Assembly: GCF_014899185.1 (NCBI RefSeq)
Contig: NZ_CP045201.1
Span: 3,139,501 to 3,203,500, forward strand
Length of the DNA stretch: 64,000 nucleotides
From: Pseudooceanicola spongiae
GTDB lineage: Bacteria > Pseudomonadota > Alphaproteobacteria > Rhodobacterales > Rhodobacteraceae
Direction: 5' to 3'
Part shown: positions 24,153 through 32,905 of the stretch, piece by piece
Layout of the letters: the number at the start of each line of letters is the position of its first letter
Position numbering within the stretch: the first letter of the stretch is position 1
Program-made: the position numbers and the translations under genes
Notes under the pieces: generated by a model
Seen by the model: only the letters and a program-made list of their open reading frames with translations
What the model was told of the DNA's origin: nothing
Databases searched by the model: none

Positions 24153-25643
24153 ATGCTACATGAAATTCTGAGCGCGCTTGTCGAGGTTGCCACCTTTCAG
24201 AACCTGCTGATCATGATCGCGGGCATCTGGGGCGGCGTGATCGTCGGTGCCATTCCGGGCATGACCGGCACCATGGCTGTGACGCTGGCGCTGCCGTTTA
24301 CCTTTTACATGCAGCCGGTGCCCTCGATCCTGCTGCTGGTCGCCCTCTACAAGGGCTCGACCTATGGCGGGTCGGTGTCGGCCATCCTGATCAAGACGCC
24401 GGGCACGGCATCGGCTGCCTGTACCGCGCTCGACGGCTACCCGCTGGCGCAGCAGGGCAAGGCCGGCAAGGCGCTGAACATGGCGCTCTATTCCTCGGTG
24501 ATCGGGGATTTCGTCTCCAACATCTCGCTGATCTTCTTTGCCGCGCCGCTGGCCCTGCTGGCGCTGAAGGTCGGGCCGCCCGAATACTTCATGCTGATGC
24601 TTTTCGCGCTGACCACCGTAGCCGGTGTGTCGGGTGGGTCGCTGCTGCTCGGGCTGATCTCGGGTGGGCTGGGGCTGCTGCTGGCGACGGTGGGCGAGGA
24701 TATGTATGGCTCGTTCCGCTTTGCCTTTACCAACGACATGCAATCCGGGCTGGCCATCGCGCCGGTGCTGATCGGGCTGTTCGCGCTGCCCGAGCTGATC
24801 AAGCTGATCGTGCTGCGCGCCGCCCACAAGGACGAAGCCGCCAAGCTGGGCGACCAGAAAGTCACGCGGGCCGAGTTCATGGGCTCGTTGCGCACGATCC
24901 TCAAGGGCAGCGCCATCGGCTCGATCATGGGGGCAATCCCCGGCATCGGTCCGTCGGCGGCAGCGTTCTTTTCCTATGGCGAGGCGCAGCGCAGCTCCAA
25001 GAACGGCAAGAACTTCGGCAAGGGCGAGCTTGAGGGCATCGCCGCGTCTGAATCCGCCAACAACGGTGCCTGCGGTGCGACAATGATCCCGCTGCTGGCG
25101 CTTGGCGTGCCGGGGGATGTGATCACCGGCGTCATGCTGGGGGCCTTCATGATCCAGGGCCTGACCCCCGGGCCGCTGCTGTTCCAGACCAACATCCACG
25201 AGGTTTACATGCTGCTGATCGGCATGCTGGTGTCCTCGGTCCTGCTGTTCTTCGCGGGCAAGATCACCATGCGGATGTTCTCTTACGTGTCGCACATCCC
25301 GCAGACGCTGCTGACGCCGCTGGTGCTGCTGCTGTGCCTGTTCGGGATCTACTCGATCTCCTCCAGCATGTTCGACGTGGCGGTGCTGCTGGGCATGGGG
25401 CTGGTCGGTTTTGGCATGTTCCTGCTGAATATTCCGGCGGCGCCCTTCCTGATCGCCTTTATTCTCGGCCCGATGCTGGAAGAGAACCTGCGCCGTGCAC
25501 TTGCCATTTCGCGCGGCGATCCCAGCGTGCTGGTCTCCTCTCCGATCACCTGGATCTTCTCGGTCCTGATCCTCTTCGTGATCACCATCACGGTCCGCCG
25601 TGAAATTCAGAAAAGCAAAGACAGAAAGGCTGTTGCGGCATGA
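24153..25643 (+). CDS. tctA: TctA-type large permease of TTT transporter
   Basis: A 496-residue membrane protein with about 12 hydrophobic segments and the repeated family signature GxxxGxIPGxG seen as GAIPGMTGTMAV and GAIPGIGPSAAAF, plus KGSTYGGSVSAIL. It forms the transport channel of the TTT system together with TctB. The start at ATG 24153 has a GGAGAG site. Its stop overlaps the start of the deacylase by four bases. Confidence 0.95.
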   Translation: MLHEILSALVEVATFQNLLIMIAGIWGGVIVGAIPGMTGTMAVTLALPFTFYMQPVPSILLLVALYKGSTYGGSVSAILIKTPGTASAACTALDGYPLAQQGKAGKALNMALYSSVIGDFVSNISLIFFAAPLALLALKVGPPEYFMLMLFALTTVAGVSGGSLLLGLISGGLGLLLATVGEDMYGSFRFAFTNDMQSGLAIAPVLIGLFALPELIKLIVLRAAHKDEAAKLGDQKVTRAEFMGSLRTILKGSAIGSIMGAIPGIGPSAAAFFSYGEAQRSSKNGKNFGKGELEGIAASESANNGACGATMIPLLALGVPGDVITGVMLGAFMIQGLTPGPLLFQTNIHEVYMLLIGMLVSSVLLFFAGKITMRMFSYVSHIPQTLLTPLVLLLCLFGIYSISSSMFDVAVLLGMGLVGFGMFLLNIPAAPFLIAFILGPMLEENLRRALAISRGDPSVLVSSPITWIFSVLILFVITITVRREIQKSKDRKAVAA

Positions 25644-26848
25644 GCATGCAAAGTCACCCCTCCTATCTCTCCGATGACATGCTGGCGCGCGCCAAGGCGC
25701 AACTGGCGACGTTGATCGGGTTTGATACGGTGTCCAAGCGCAGCAACCGCCCCCTGATCGACCACATGGCCGCCTATCTGGGCGACCTCGGGGCCGACAT
25801 CACGATCCTGCCTGACGAGAGCGGCGAAAAGGCCAACCTGATCGCCCGCTTCGGCCCTGCGGATGTGCCCGGCCTCGTCTGGTCGGGCCACACCGACGTG
25901 GTGCCCGCGGACGAGCCGGAGTGGGAGAGCGACCCCTTCGAGATGATCGAGCGGGACGGCTATCTGTTCGGGCGTGGCACCTGCGACATGAAGGGCTTTG
26001 CCGCCTGCGTCATGGCCGTCGCGCCCGAGTTGGCGCGCGCGCCTCTGTCCCGCCCGGTCTACCTGTGCTTTTCCTATGACGAGGAGGTCGGCTGCCTCGG
26101 CGCGCCGGCCATCGCGCGCCACCTCGCGGCCCTGCCAGTATCACCGGAGTTCGCGATCATCGGCGAGCCGTCGATGATGCAGCTGATCACCGGCCAGAAG
26201 GGCAAGATCGCAATGCGCGCCGAAATCACCGGCACCTCCGGGCATTCGTCCTTCGCGCCGCAGCACGTCAACGCGATCGAGCACGCCGCCGAGGCCATCG
26301 GCCGCATCGCCGCCCGTGCCCGCCGCTACCTCTCTGAAGGGCCGTTCGACCCTGATTTCACCGTGCCCCATGCCACGATGCTGACCACGATGATCGACGG
26401 CGGTGTCGCGACCAATATCACCCCCGACAGCGCCGGTTTCACCTTTGAGCTGCGCTCGATCAGCGGCATGGACCCGGAGGCTGACATGGACGCTCTGCTG
26501 GCCGAGATCGAAGCCGAAGTTTGCGTGCCCATGGCCGCAAAGGCGGCGGGCACCGGCATCCGCTTTGACCGCCTCTTCGCCTATCCGGCGATGGGGGATG
26601 CGCGCGACACCGCAGGGTTTGCGCGCTACGCCGATCTGCTGCCCGAATGGGGCGGCAAGGTATCTTTCGGCTCAGAAGGCGGCGTGTTCGAGCAGATCGG
26701 CGGGGTTCCGGCGGTCATTGTCGGCCCCGGCTCGATCGATCAGGCGCACAAGCCGAATGAATTCGTTGCCCTTGAGCAGTTGCGCCAGTGCCTCGGCTTC
26801 CTCGGATCGCTGATCGAGGCAATTTCCGAGCCGCCCACGGCCGGCTGA
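25640..26848 (+). CDS. ArgE/DapE-family M20 metallo-deacylase
   Basis: A 402-residue M20 peptidase-family hydrolase close to acetylornithine deacetylase ArgE. The two-metal site is complete: H84 and D86 (SGHTDVVP), D116 (GRGTCDMKG), catalytic E148 and E149 (YDEEVG), E176 (IGEPS) and the late HKPNEF histidine. The ATG overlaps the TctA stop (ATGA), so uptake and deacylation are translationally coupled. This argues for a role in hydrolysing the imported compound rather than in arginine synthesis. The exact substrate is unknown. Confidence 0.88.
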   Translation: MSMQSHPSYLSDDMLARAKAQLATLIGFDTVSKRSNRPLIDHMAAYLGDLGADITILPDESGEKANLIARFGPADVPGLVWSGHTDVVPADEPEWESDPFEMIERDGYLFGRGTCDMKGFAACVMAVAPELARAPLSRPVYLCFSYDEEVGCLGAPAIARHLAALPVSPEFAIIGEPSMMQLITGQKGKIAMRAEITGTSGHSSFAPQHVNAIEHAAEAIGRIAARARRYLSEGPFDPDFTVPHATMLTTMIDGGVATNITPDSAGFTFELRSISGMDPEADMDALLAEIEAEVCVPMAAKAAGTGIRFDRLFAYPAMGDARDTAGFARYADLLPEWGGKVSFGSEGGVFEQIGGVPAVIVGPGSIDQAHKPNEFVALEQLRQCLGFLGSLIEAISEPPTAG

Positions 26849-26858
26849 TCCCCCACCG

Positions 26859-26894
26859 CACGGGGCGTCTGCATCCCATCCGGGACGCCCCGTG
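26859..26894 (+). terminator. Hairpin after the TTT operon
   Basis: Perfect 11-bp inverted repeat CACGGGGCGTC / GACGCCCCGTG with a 14-base loop, 10 bp after the deacylase stop. There is only a short T-containing tail (ACATTTG), so it may be an incomplete terminator or a transcript-stabilising hairpin. Confidence 0.6.
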
Positions 26895-26953
26895 ACATTT
26901 GCAGCGATGTTCGCCAAAATGGGATCATCGCTGCAAACAGAACTGAGGGATGA

Positions 26954-28072
26954 ATGCCGTTCAAGACATGGCTACGGGACAGGACGCAGGCGGCGGCAGA
27001 GGCCGGGTCAGACCACACCGCCCAAAGGGATCTGCCCGCAGGCCGCAAAGGGACCTCGTCTGACATCCGGACCACGACCCGTCTGACAGAGGTGCCGCCC
27101 TTTGCGCTCCCCGAAGGCCCGTTCCGGTTTATCGCTCTGGATGTCGAAACCGCCAACTCCGATGCCGCCAGCATTTGCCAGATCGGTCTGGCCTGCGTGC
27201 GCCATGACGGCACGGTCCATGTCACCAGCAGCCTCGTCGATCCGGAGCAGCGCTTTTCCGGCTTCAACGTGACCCTGCATGGCATCGGCCCGGATGAGGT
27301 CCGTGGTGCCGCGACATTTCCCGTCGTTCTGGCACAGATCGCGCCTCTGCTTGGGCAACAGCTCATCATCCAGCACAGCCCCTTCGACAAGCGCGCCATG
27401 TATGCGGCCTGCCGCAGCTATGGCATCGCGGAGCCTGACTGGAGCTGGGCCGACAGCGTGCAGATCGCCCGACGCGCCTGGCCGGAATTTCGCGGCAACG
27501 GCGGACATGGGCTTGGCCACCTCAAACAGGCGCTGTCGCTGGATTTCGAGCACCACGATGCGGGCGAAGATGCCAAGGCCGCCGCGCTCGTCGTGTTGCT
27601 GGCCGAGGAGCGCACCGGCCTGACCCTCGCCGAGATGATCGCCCCGCCGCGCAAAAAGACCTCGAAAACAGCGCAGTCCGCCTCACCTCTCGCCACACTG
27701 CGCAAACTGGACGCGCTTGTGGCGCGACTTCAGCAGACACGGCCCTTGTCGCAGGCCGAGGTCGCGCAACTGCGCCGAGAAAGCGGCCTGCCAACGCCCC
27801 CCTCCGCAGAGGGCGTCAGTGCGCAACTCGTCGCCTCCGATCATGACCTCTGCGAACAGGTCGAGCGTCTTTCGCTGGCCTGCCATGCCCATTTCGAGAC
27901 CGGCGAAATCCCCGCGTCCCATACCGCGTGGCGCGTCGCCATCCTGCTCAGCAAGGGTCGGCACGCAGAGCAGGAGCGTGCCTTCCTGACCGCATGGTGC
28001 CGCCATTTCGCAGGGCACAGCGGCGGGCGATTTGAGGCTCTGGCGGTGCGGGCCCGCAAGCGCACCCTCTGA
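26954..28072 (+). CDS. DnaQ-like DEDDh 3'-5' exonuclease domain protein
   Basis: A 372-residue protein. Residues about 57-215 are an exonuclease domain with the four-part DEDDh site: D63 and E65 (FIALDVETA), the aspartate of HSPFDKRAM, and the paired histidine and aspartate in HHDAGEDAKAAA. This is the fold of DNA polymerase III epsilon and RNase T, but the rest is not that of a replicative epsilon subunit. The C-terminal 150 residues are helical, rich in charged and glutamine residues and not recognised. A repair or RNA-processing role is possible. The ATG has a TGAGGGA site. It is monocistronic. Confidence 0.85.
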   Translation: MPFKTWLRDRTQAAAEAGSDHTAQRDLPAGRKGTSSDIRTTTRLTEVPPFALPEGPFRFIALDVETANSDAASICQIGLACVRHDGTVHVTSSLVDPEQRFSGFNVTLHGIGPDEVRGAATFPVVLAQIAPLLGQQLIIQHSPFDKRAMYAACRSYGIAEPDWSWADSVQIARRAWPEFRGNGGHGLGHLKQALSLDFEHHDAGEDAKAAALVVLLAEERTGLTLAEMIAPPRKKTSKTAQSASPLATLRKLDALVARLQQTRPLSQAEVAQLRRESGLPTPPSAEGVSAQLVASDHDLCEQVERLSLACHAHFETGEIPASHTAWRVAILLSKGRHAEQERAFLTAWCRHFAGHSGGRFEALAVRARKRTL

Positions 28073-28175
28073 GGGGCCTTCGACGCGCCCGACAACAGCG
28101 CCTGCCCCCCCTCGCGTCATGCCCCAGCGCTCCTGCAGCTTGACAAACAGCCCCCCAAGACAGAAATTCCCGCCC

Positions 28176-28416
28176 GAACGGTTCCCCACGGGATGAAAAG
28201 GGAACCCGGTGCCGCAGCTTGCCCTGCGAAATCCGGGACTGCCCCCGCAACTGTAAGCGCGCGTTCCGATCCAATCGCCGCAGACGGCGAGGCCACTGCA
28301 TCTTTCGATGCGGGAAGGCGGTGTCGGAACCATGCCCGCGAGTCAGGAGACCTGCCGTTCCGGCCCCGTGATCACGCGGGTCTGACACCTCTATGACCAC
28401 CGGACGGGGCGTCCGG
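28176..28416 (+). promoter_or_regulatory. Cobalamin (B12) riboswitch with expression platform
   Basis: The leader of the btuF gene carries the B12-element signatures in order: GAAAAGGGAACCCGGTG near 28195-28211, the GACTGCCCCCGCAACTGT core near 28237-28254, CCACTG and GGGAAGGCG near 28311-28321, and the B12 box AGTCAGGAGACCTGCC at 28341-28356. Downstream, the hairpin CCGGACG-GGG-CGTCCGG (28400-28416) abuts the AAAAGGAGC ribosome-binding site, and its ACGGGG strand can pair with an earlier CCCCGT, so translation control is likely. With cobalamin bound, transporter expression should fall. Confidence 0.95.
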
Positions 28417-28429
28417 AAAAGGAGCATCA

Positions 28430-29473
28430 ATGTCTCGCATCTCTCGCGGCCCCCGCCGCACAATCGGCATGCTTGCGGGCCCTCTGCTGGCGCTCTCTGC
28501 CACTCAGGCCCACGCCCAGCCGACGCAGTATCCCGTCGACATCCGCAATTGTCAGCGCACCGTCAGCGTCGATGCGGCCCCCGAACGGGCGGTGTCCATC
28601 GGGCAGGGGACGACGGAAATCCTGCTCTCCCTCGGGCTGGCTGAGCGCATCGTCGGCACCGGGATCTGGCTGGCGCCGCTGCCCGCCGCGCTGGCCGAAG
28701 CGGGCAATGCCCTGCCGCGCCTTGCGGACAACTCCCCCAGCTTCGAGGCCGTGCTGAACACCCGGCCCGACTTTGTCGCAGCCCAGTGGGTCAATGACAT
28801 CGCCCCCGAACAAGCGCGTGTCGCAACCTTCGATCAATTCGCGGATTTCGGCGTCACCACCTATGTCTCGCCCGCCGAATGCGCCAAAAGCGACTTCAGC
28901 GCCGGCAGCGGGGACGGTGCTCGCTCGCAGGCCTGGAGCATGGACCTGCTGAACCTCGAAATCGCAGAGCTGGCGCGCATATTTGACGTGCAGGACGCGG
29001 GGGACGCGCTGATCGCCGCCAATGCCGCGCGGATCGACAGCGCCGCCTCTCACGCCGCCACCCTGCAGGCCAGAGACGTTTCGGTGCTCTACTGGTTCTC
29101 CTCGCCGCAGATCGACGGCGAGGCCTATGTCGCCGGGCGTTTCGGGGCCCCGGCGTGGATTTCCGATGTCGTCGGCGTGCGCAACGTGATCACCTCGGAC
29201 GAGGAATGGCCCCTCGTAGGCTGGGAAACCATCAGTGGCCTCGACCCCGACGTGATCGTTCTGAGCACCATGGAGCGGCGCAACCTGCCCGGCGATGATG
29301 TCGCGGCCAAGCGCGCATTTCTGCAGACCGATCCCGTTGCGAGCCAGCTGAGCGCGGTGCGCAACGGCCACCTGATCGAGATGTCAGCGCAGTCGATGAA
29401 CCCGACCCTGCGCGCCGTCGACGGCGTCGAGACCCTCGCCGATGGCCTGCGCCTGCAGGGTCTGACCGAGTGA
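28430..29473 (+). CDS. btuF: BtuF-like cobalamin-binding periplasmic protein
   Basis: A 347-residue class III periplasmic binding protein with a signal peptide (about 1-29, TQAHA), the paired alpha/beta lobes of the BtuF/FhuD group (RAVSIGQGTTEILLSLGL; PDFVAAQW; WETISGLDPDVIVLS) and a C-terminal helix. The B12 riboswitch immediately upstream supports cobalamin or a corrinoid as ligand. The GTGA overlap with the permease gene shows an operon. No outer-membrane BtuB is encoded in the window. Confidence 0.87.
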   Translation: MSRISRGPRRTIGMLAGPLLALSATQAHAQPTQYPVDIRNCQRTVSVDAAPERAVSIGQGTTEILLSLGLAERIVGTGIWLAPLPAALAEAGNALPRLADNSPSFEAVLNTRPDFVAAQWVNDIAPEQARVATFDQFADFGVTTYVSPAECAKSDFSAGSGDGARSQAWSMDLLNLEIAELARIFDVQDAGDALIAANAARIDSAASHAATLQARDVSVLYWFSSPQIDGEAYVAGRFGAPAWISDVVGVRNVITSDEEWPLVGWETISGLDPDVIVLSTMERRNLPGDDVAAKRAFLQTDPVASQLSAVRNGHLIEMSAQSMNPTLRAVDGVETLADGLRLQGLTE

Positions 29474-30519
29474 TCGCCACCTCCCGCAGCGCGCTGCATC
29501 AGCATGCGGTGCTGAGGCTGGGTCCGTTCCTGCTGCTCGCCATCATGGCGCTGCTGGCGGTGACGGCGGCCGCGGTTCTGATCGGGGAAATCGTCGTGAC
29601 ACCGCAGGAGGTGGCCCGCACCCTAGGCAATCGCCTCCTCGGTCTCGACATGGCGGTCGACCCCATCCACGAAGGCATCATCTGGCACTACCGCCTCAGC
29701 CGCGCGGCCGTGGCCATCTGCTCCGGTGCGGCGCTGGCGATCTGCGGCACCGTTCTGCAAGCGCTGCTGCGCAACCCGCTGGCCGAGCCCTACCTGCTGG
29801 GGATTTCGGCAGGCGCCTCCACCGGGGCGGTCGCGGTCATCGTGCTGACGCTGGGGGCCGGGGCGCTGACGGTCTCCGCAGGGGCCTTCGCCGGGGCCGG
29901 TCTGGCCTTCGCTTTCGTCGCCATCCTCGCCTTCGGCTCCGGTGGCGGGACCGAGCGGATCATCCTTGCCGGGATTGCCGGGGCACAGCTGTTCAACGCC
30001 GCGACCTCTTTCATCGTCACCTCCTCGGCCAGCGCCGAGCAGACCCGCGGGATCATGTTCTGGCTTCTGGGCAGCCTCGGCGGGGTGCGCTGGCCCGATG
30101 CGGCTATCGCCTTTCCGGTCACGGCGCTCGGGCTGGCGGTCTGCCTCTACCGCGCGAGGGCCCTCGATGCCTTCGCCTTTGGGGAGGATGCCGCCGCCTC
30201 GCTCGGGGTGGAGGTGTTGCGCGTGCGGGTCGAGCTGTTCGCCCTGACCGCCCTGCTGACGGCGGCAATGGTCAGCATCGTGGGCGCTGTCGGCTTTGTC
30301 GGACTGGTGGTCCCCCATGCCACGCGGTTCCTCGTCGGGCCGTCGCATGGCCGCCTGATCCTCGCCTCGGCCCTTGCGGGAGGCGTCTTCATGGTGGCCG
30401 CCGATGTGCTGTCGCGCGTCGTGCTGCCCGGGCAGGTCCTGCCCATCGGCGTGATTACGGCGCTGTTCGGCGCACCTGCCTTCGCCTTCATTCTCTGGCG
30501 GTCGCGGGGCACGCGATGA
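29470..30519 (+). CDS. btuC: BtuC-like ABC transporter permease (FecCD family)
   Basis: A 349-residue permease of the BtuC/FecCD type with about ten membrane segments and the typical RNPLAEPYLLGISAGASTG stretch after the second helix pair, plus GAVGFVGLVVPHATR and the coupling-helix region near the C-terminus. It starts at a GTG overlapping the btuF stop (GTGA) and its own stop overlaps the ATPase start (ATGA). It should form the inner-membrane channel for corrinoid uptake, but its ATPase partner is broken in this window. Confidence 0.93.
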   Translation: MIATSRSALHQHAVLRLGPFLLLAIMALLAVTAAAVLIGEIVVTPQEVARTLGNRLLGLDMAVDPIHEGIIWHYRLSRAAVAICSGAALAICGTVLQALLRNPLAEPYLLGISAGASTGAVAVIVLTLGAGALTVSAGAFAGAGLAFAFVAILAFGSGGGTERIILAGIAGAQLFNAATSFIVTSSASAEQTRGIMFWLLGSLGGVRWPDAAIAFPVTALGLAVCLYRARALDAFAFGEDAAASLGVEVLRVRVELFALTALLTAAMVSIVGAVGFVGLVVPHATRFLVGPSHGRLILASALAGGVFMVAADVLSRVVLPGQVLPIGVITALFGAPAFAFILWRSRGTR

Positions 30520-30829
30520 CCCTGCGCACCGAGGATATTTCCTGGAGACCGTCTGCACCGCCCCCTTTGTGCACGGCGTCACCCTGCGCCTGCCCGACAC
30601 GGGCGTTCTGGCGCTGGTCGGGCCGAACGGCTCGGGCAAGTCCAGCCTGCTGCGATTGCTGGCCGGGCTGCGCCAGGGCACCGGCGGCGCGGCCTATCTT
30701 GATGACCGCCCCATCCAGAGCTTTCGTCGCGCAGACCTGGCCCGGCGCATGGCGCTGATCGAACAGCAGGCCACCACCATGATCGTGAAACGCGTCGAAG
30801 GACGGTCAAGAAAACCGGAAATGTGCTGA
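30516..30829 (+). pseudogene. Truncated, frameshifted BtuD-like ABC ATPase
   Basis: The natural ATG at 30516 overlaps the btuC stop and begins a plausible ABC ATPase N-terminus (MTLRTEDISW), but the reading frame then shifts: the continuing domain (VHGVTLRLPDTGVLALVGPNGSGKS, written here as two linked motifs) is in another frame from about 30566, consistent with a one-base loss near the CCCCCTTT run. The Walker A box GPNGSGKS is intact and the Q-loop region is just reached, then similarity ends near 30780 and a stop follows at 30829. The signature LSGG, Walker B and switch histidine are all absent. The remnant cannot hydrolyse ATP. Sequencing error could explain the shift but not the missing two thirds. 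Confidence 0.8.
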
Positions 30830-31047
30830 CGCATTTGGGCTCGGGTCCCGATAAATCCGAACGTGTCTAAGATGTGTGGGCGCGACATTCCAGCCCTTGG
30901 CCACCAGTCGCACCTTGCACCGGAGGAGGCTGGCGGCAGCCCTTTCGCGCGGTCTTGCGAGGCGCAGCATACCACGGCGCACCAACTTGAAGGGCGGAGA
31001 GCTGTCGTTCGCAGCAATCGCAAGTTTGGTAAAAGGCCCCCTTCTTA
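30830..31047. other. Junction segment without recognisable gene
   Basis: About 220 bp between the btuD remnant and the end of the leftward chaperone-linked operon. Open frames on both strands cross it, but none shows a known domain, signal or ribosome-binding site. No insertion sequence ends or terminal repeats were found. Confidence 0.5.
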
Positions 31048-32904
31048 CTACAATGACATTAACCAGAACCACGAGCCTCGCGCTGCCGACCGGACGAGAC
31101 TGTCCAGCAGAAGCCCGTAGGCCCTCATTGCATCACATATCGACCCCTCGGCGATTGACATTCTGACCTCCAAGGCCGCGACATTTTCGATATCCACCGG
31201 GATCCCATAAGGGGTGCGGTGGTATTCGCATTTTGGCGACAGCCCGGATACCGGCAGGTCGGGGTCGCTGTTTTCCGGGCTGGAAGAAAATGTCTGGCTG
31301 GCGAGAAAAGCGAGTAGGTCCTGGCGACCTTCAAGGGCCCGTCTGACGACCTGCAATCGGGTGTCGGCGGGATCGGGCGGCGACACGCGCGACGTTCCCA
31401 GAGCTAGAAACTGCGGCGCGCTTTCGTTTCGGGTGGTGAGCGTGGTCGCGGGTATTTCGACCGACCTGAAAGCATGTGCGTCCGGCTGCGTGATCGCCGT
31501 TTCATCGCGATAGTCTCGCCATATGCGAAGATCGCGGACACCAGCCGCGGGATCCTGGCGCAGGGCAAGCGCGCCCAGAACATCGGTTTCACCGTCCCAC
31601 GCGAAGGTGGCAGATGGTGCCAAGGGCCGTTCCACGCCGTCCCAAGTGGCGACCCACTGCGTGAGCGCCGGCGTCTGCGGCGCGGGTGCGGCGGGCTTTG
31701 GCGCATAGACAGTAAAGCTGCCTTTTCGATAGACCACATTGAGGTGCGGGAAAATCCAGCTTTCCCGACAGCTTGCCCAGGCGATACCGTCCCCGCAGCT
31801 TTGCGCAGTCAGATCGTAATCGATGGGCAACCCCAGCGCGGCTTCGCACAGCATCTGCACGCCGGGTGTCCCGGCGGCGTCATCCGATGCAAGGACACAG
31901 CGATACTCTTCTGTTGCCAAAGGACCGGCGCGTTTGCGACCTGTCACGGCGTCTTGCAGGGCGTTGAGGGCGGCGGTTGCGGACCAGACGGCAGGCGGGA
32001 TCCGCAGCGATACCTTGTCCGCAGGGACGGTCAGCTTCTGCTCATAGACAGGAAGCGGCACCCCGAAATCCGGTAGCGCTTGGATGGATGACATCTGACG
32101 TGACATCTCTTCGACGTCCTGCAGGCCCCGCTCGATGGCATCACCCGGGCTGCGGGCAGCGAGCCGCGCAGCCCAAGCGTCGAATTTCAGGTCGGCCAAT
32201 CGTTTCCGGACGGGATCTGGCGGCTCGCTTGCGGCGGTGTCATGAAGGGTGACGTAGTCGTCGAAGGCCTTGTCGGCGTCGGCGCTGGCTTTGCTCGCGA
32301 CAGTCTGCGCCACGTCTGCCGCGGCCTTCAGGTGGACCGCGATAAAGGCGTCGGCTTTCGCCACTGTCACACGGGTGCCAGCGCTGCTGCCTGTCGAGCG
32401 AAACAGCGCATCGAGATCCTTGAAGGCGAGGGTCAAACCTTCTGAGAATACGGCGTAGTTGGCGTCATCTTCAGCGTAGACACCGGCGTACAGCGCCATG
32501 CTACTCAGAAACGGCTGGCGTTCGCGGTTTTTCTCCATCTGTGCCGCGGCCAGATCCAGATCACCTTTGATCCGCTGTTCAACCTCTGCCCGGTCGGTCG
32601 TGCCGAACGCCCAAGCCCATGGATGCCGGTCGGCAAGGTCATGGAAGGTCAACGCCCCCTCACTCCATCGCAGATCGTCGATGTAGCGGGCGGGCTCGAT
32701 GCGTGGGGGCGGCGGAAGTCCGGTCCACCGGGTCGAAGGCACCAGGAGTTCTGCCGCGACAATCGTCCCGACCACCGCCACAAAGCCGCCCATTCTGTGC
32801 CACTCCGCCCGTGTGAACATGCGCGGTTCGCTTTGGCTGCCCTCGCGGTAGAAGGCATAGGAAAGACCGATCACGACCAAGGCTGAAAACCCGTACCAGA
32901 ACAT
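31048..32904 (-). CDS. Unknown membrane protein in the HscC-J-domain operon
   Basis: A 618-residue protein with two N-terminal hydrophobic segments (about 3-19 and 37-56) and a long, mostly helical soluble part. I recognise no family. The helical region up to about residue 260 contains many charged heptad-like stretches; the later half is beta-richer, with four cysteines around 355-385. It begins one base after the J-domain gene's stop, so it is co-transcribed with the J protein and Hsp70. It is a candidate client, scaffold or partner of that chaperone pair at the inner membrane. Confidence 0.8.
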   Translation of the reverse strand: MFWYGFSALVVIGLSYAFYREGSQSEPRMFTRAEWHRMGGFVAVVGTIVAAELLVPSTRWTGLPPPPRIEPARYIDDLRWSEGALTFHDLADRHPWAWAFGTTDRAEVEQRIKGDLDLAAAQMEKNRERQPFLSSMALYAGVYAEDDANYAVFSEGLTLAFKDLDALFRSTGSSAGTRVTVAKADAFIAVHLKAAADVAQTVASKASADADKAFDDYVTLHDTAASEPPDPVRKRLADLKFDAWAARLAARSPGDAIERGLQDVEEMSRQMSSIQALPDFGVPLPVYEQKLTVPADKVSLRIPPAVWSATAALNALQDAVTGRKRAGPLATEEYRCVLASDDAAGTPGVQMLCEAALGLPIDYDLTAQSCGDGIAWASCRESWIFPHLNVVYRKGSFTVYAPKPAAPAPQTPALTQWVATWDGVERPLAPSATFAWDGETDVLGALALRQDPAAGVRDLRIWRDYRDETAITQPDAHAFRSVEIPATTLTTRNESAPQFLALGTSRVSPPDPADTRLQVVRRALEGRQDLLAFLASQTFSSSPENSDPDLPVSGLSPKCEYHRTPYGIPVDIENVAALEVRMSIAEGSICDAMRAYGLLLDSLVRSAARGSWFWLMSL

Positions 32905-32905
32905 A

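Noticed and set aside
30806..31072. Minus-strand open frame of 88 codons across the btuD junction
   Set aside because: No family resemblance, no ribosome-binding site, overlaps both the btuD remnant and the end of the chaperone-linked operon; likely chance.
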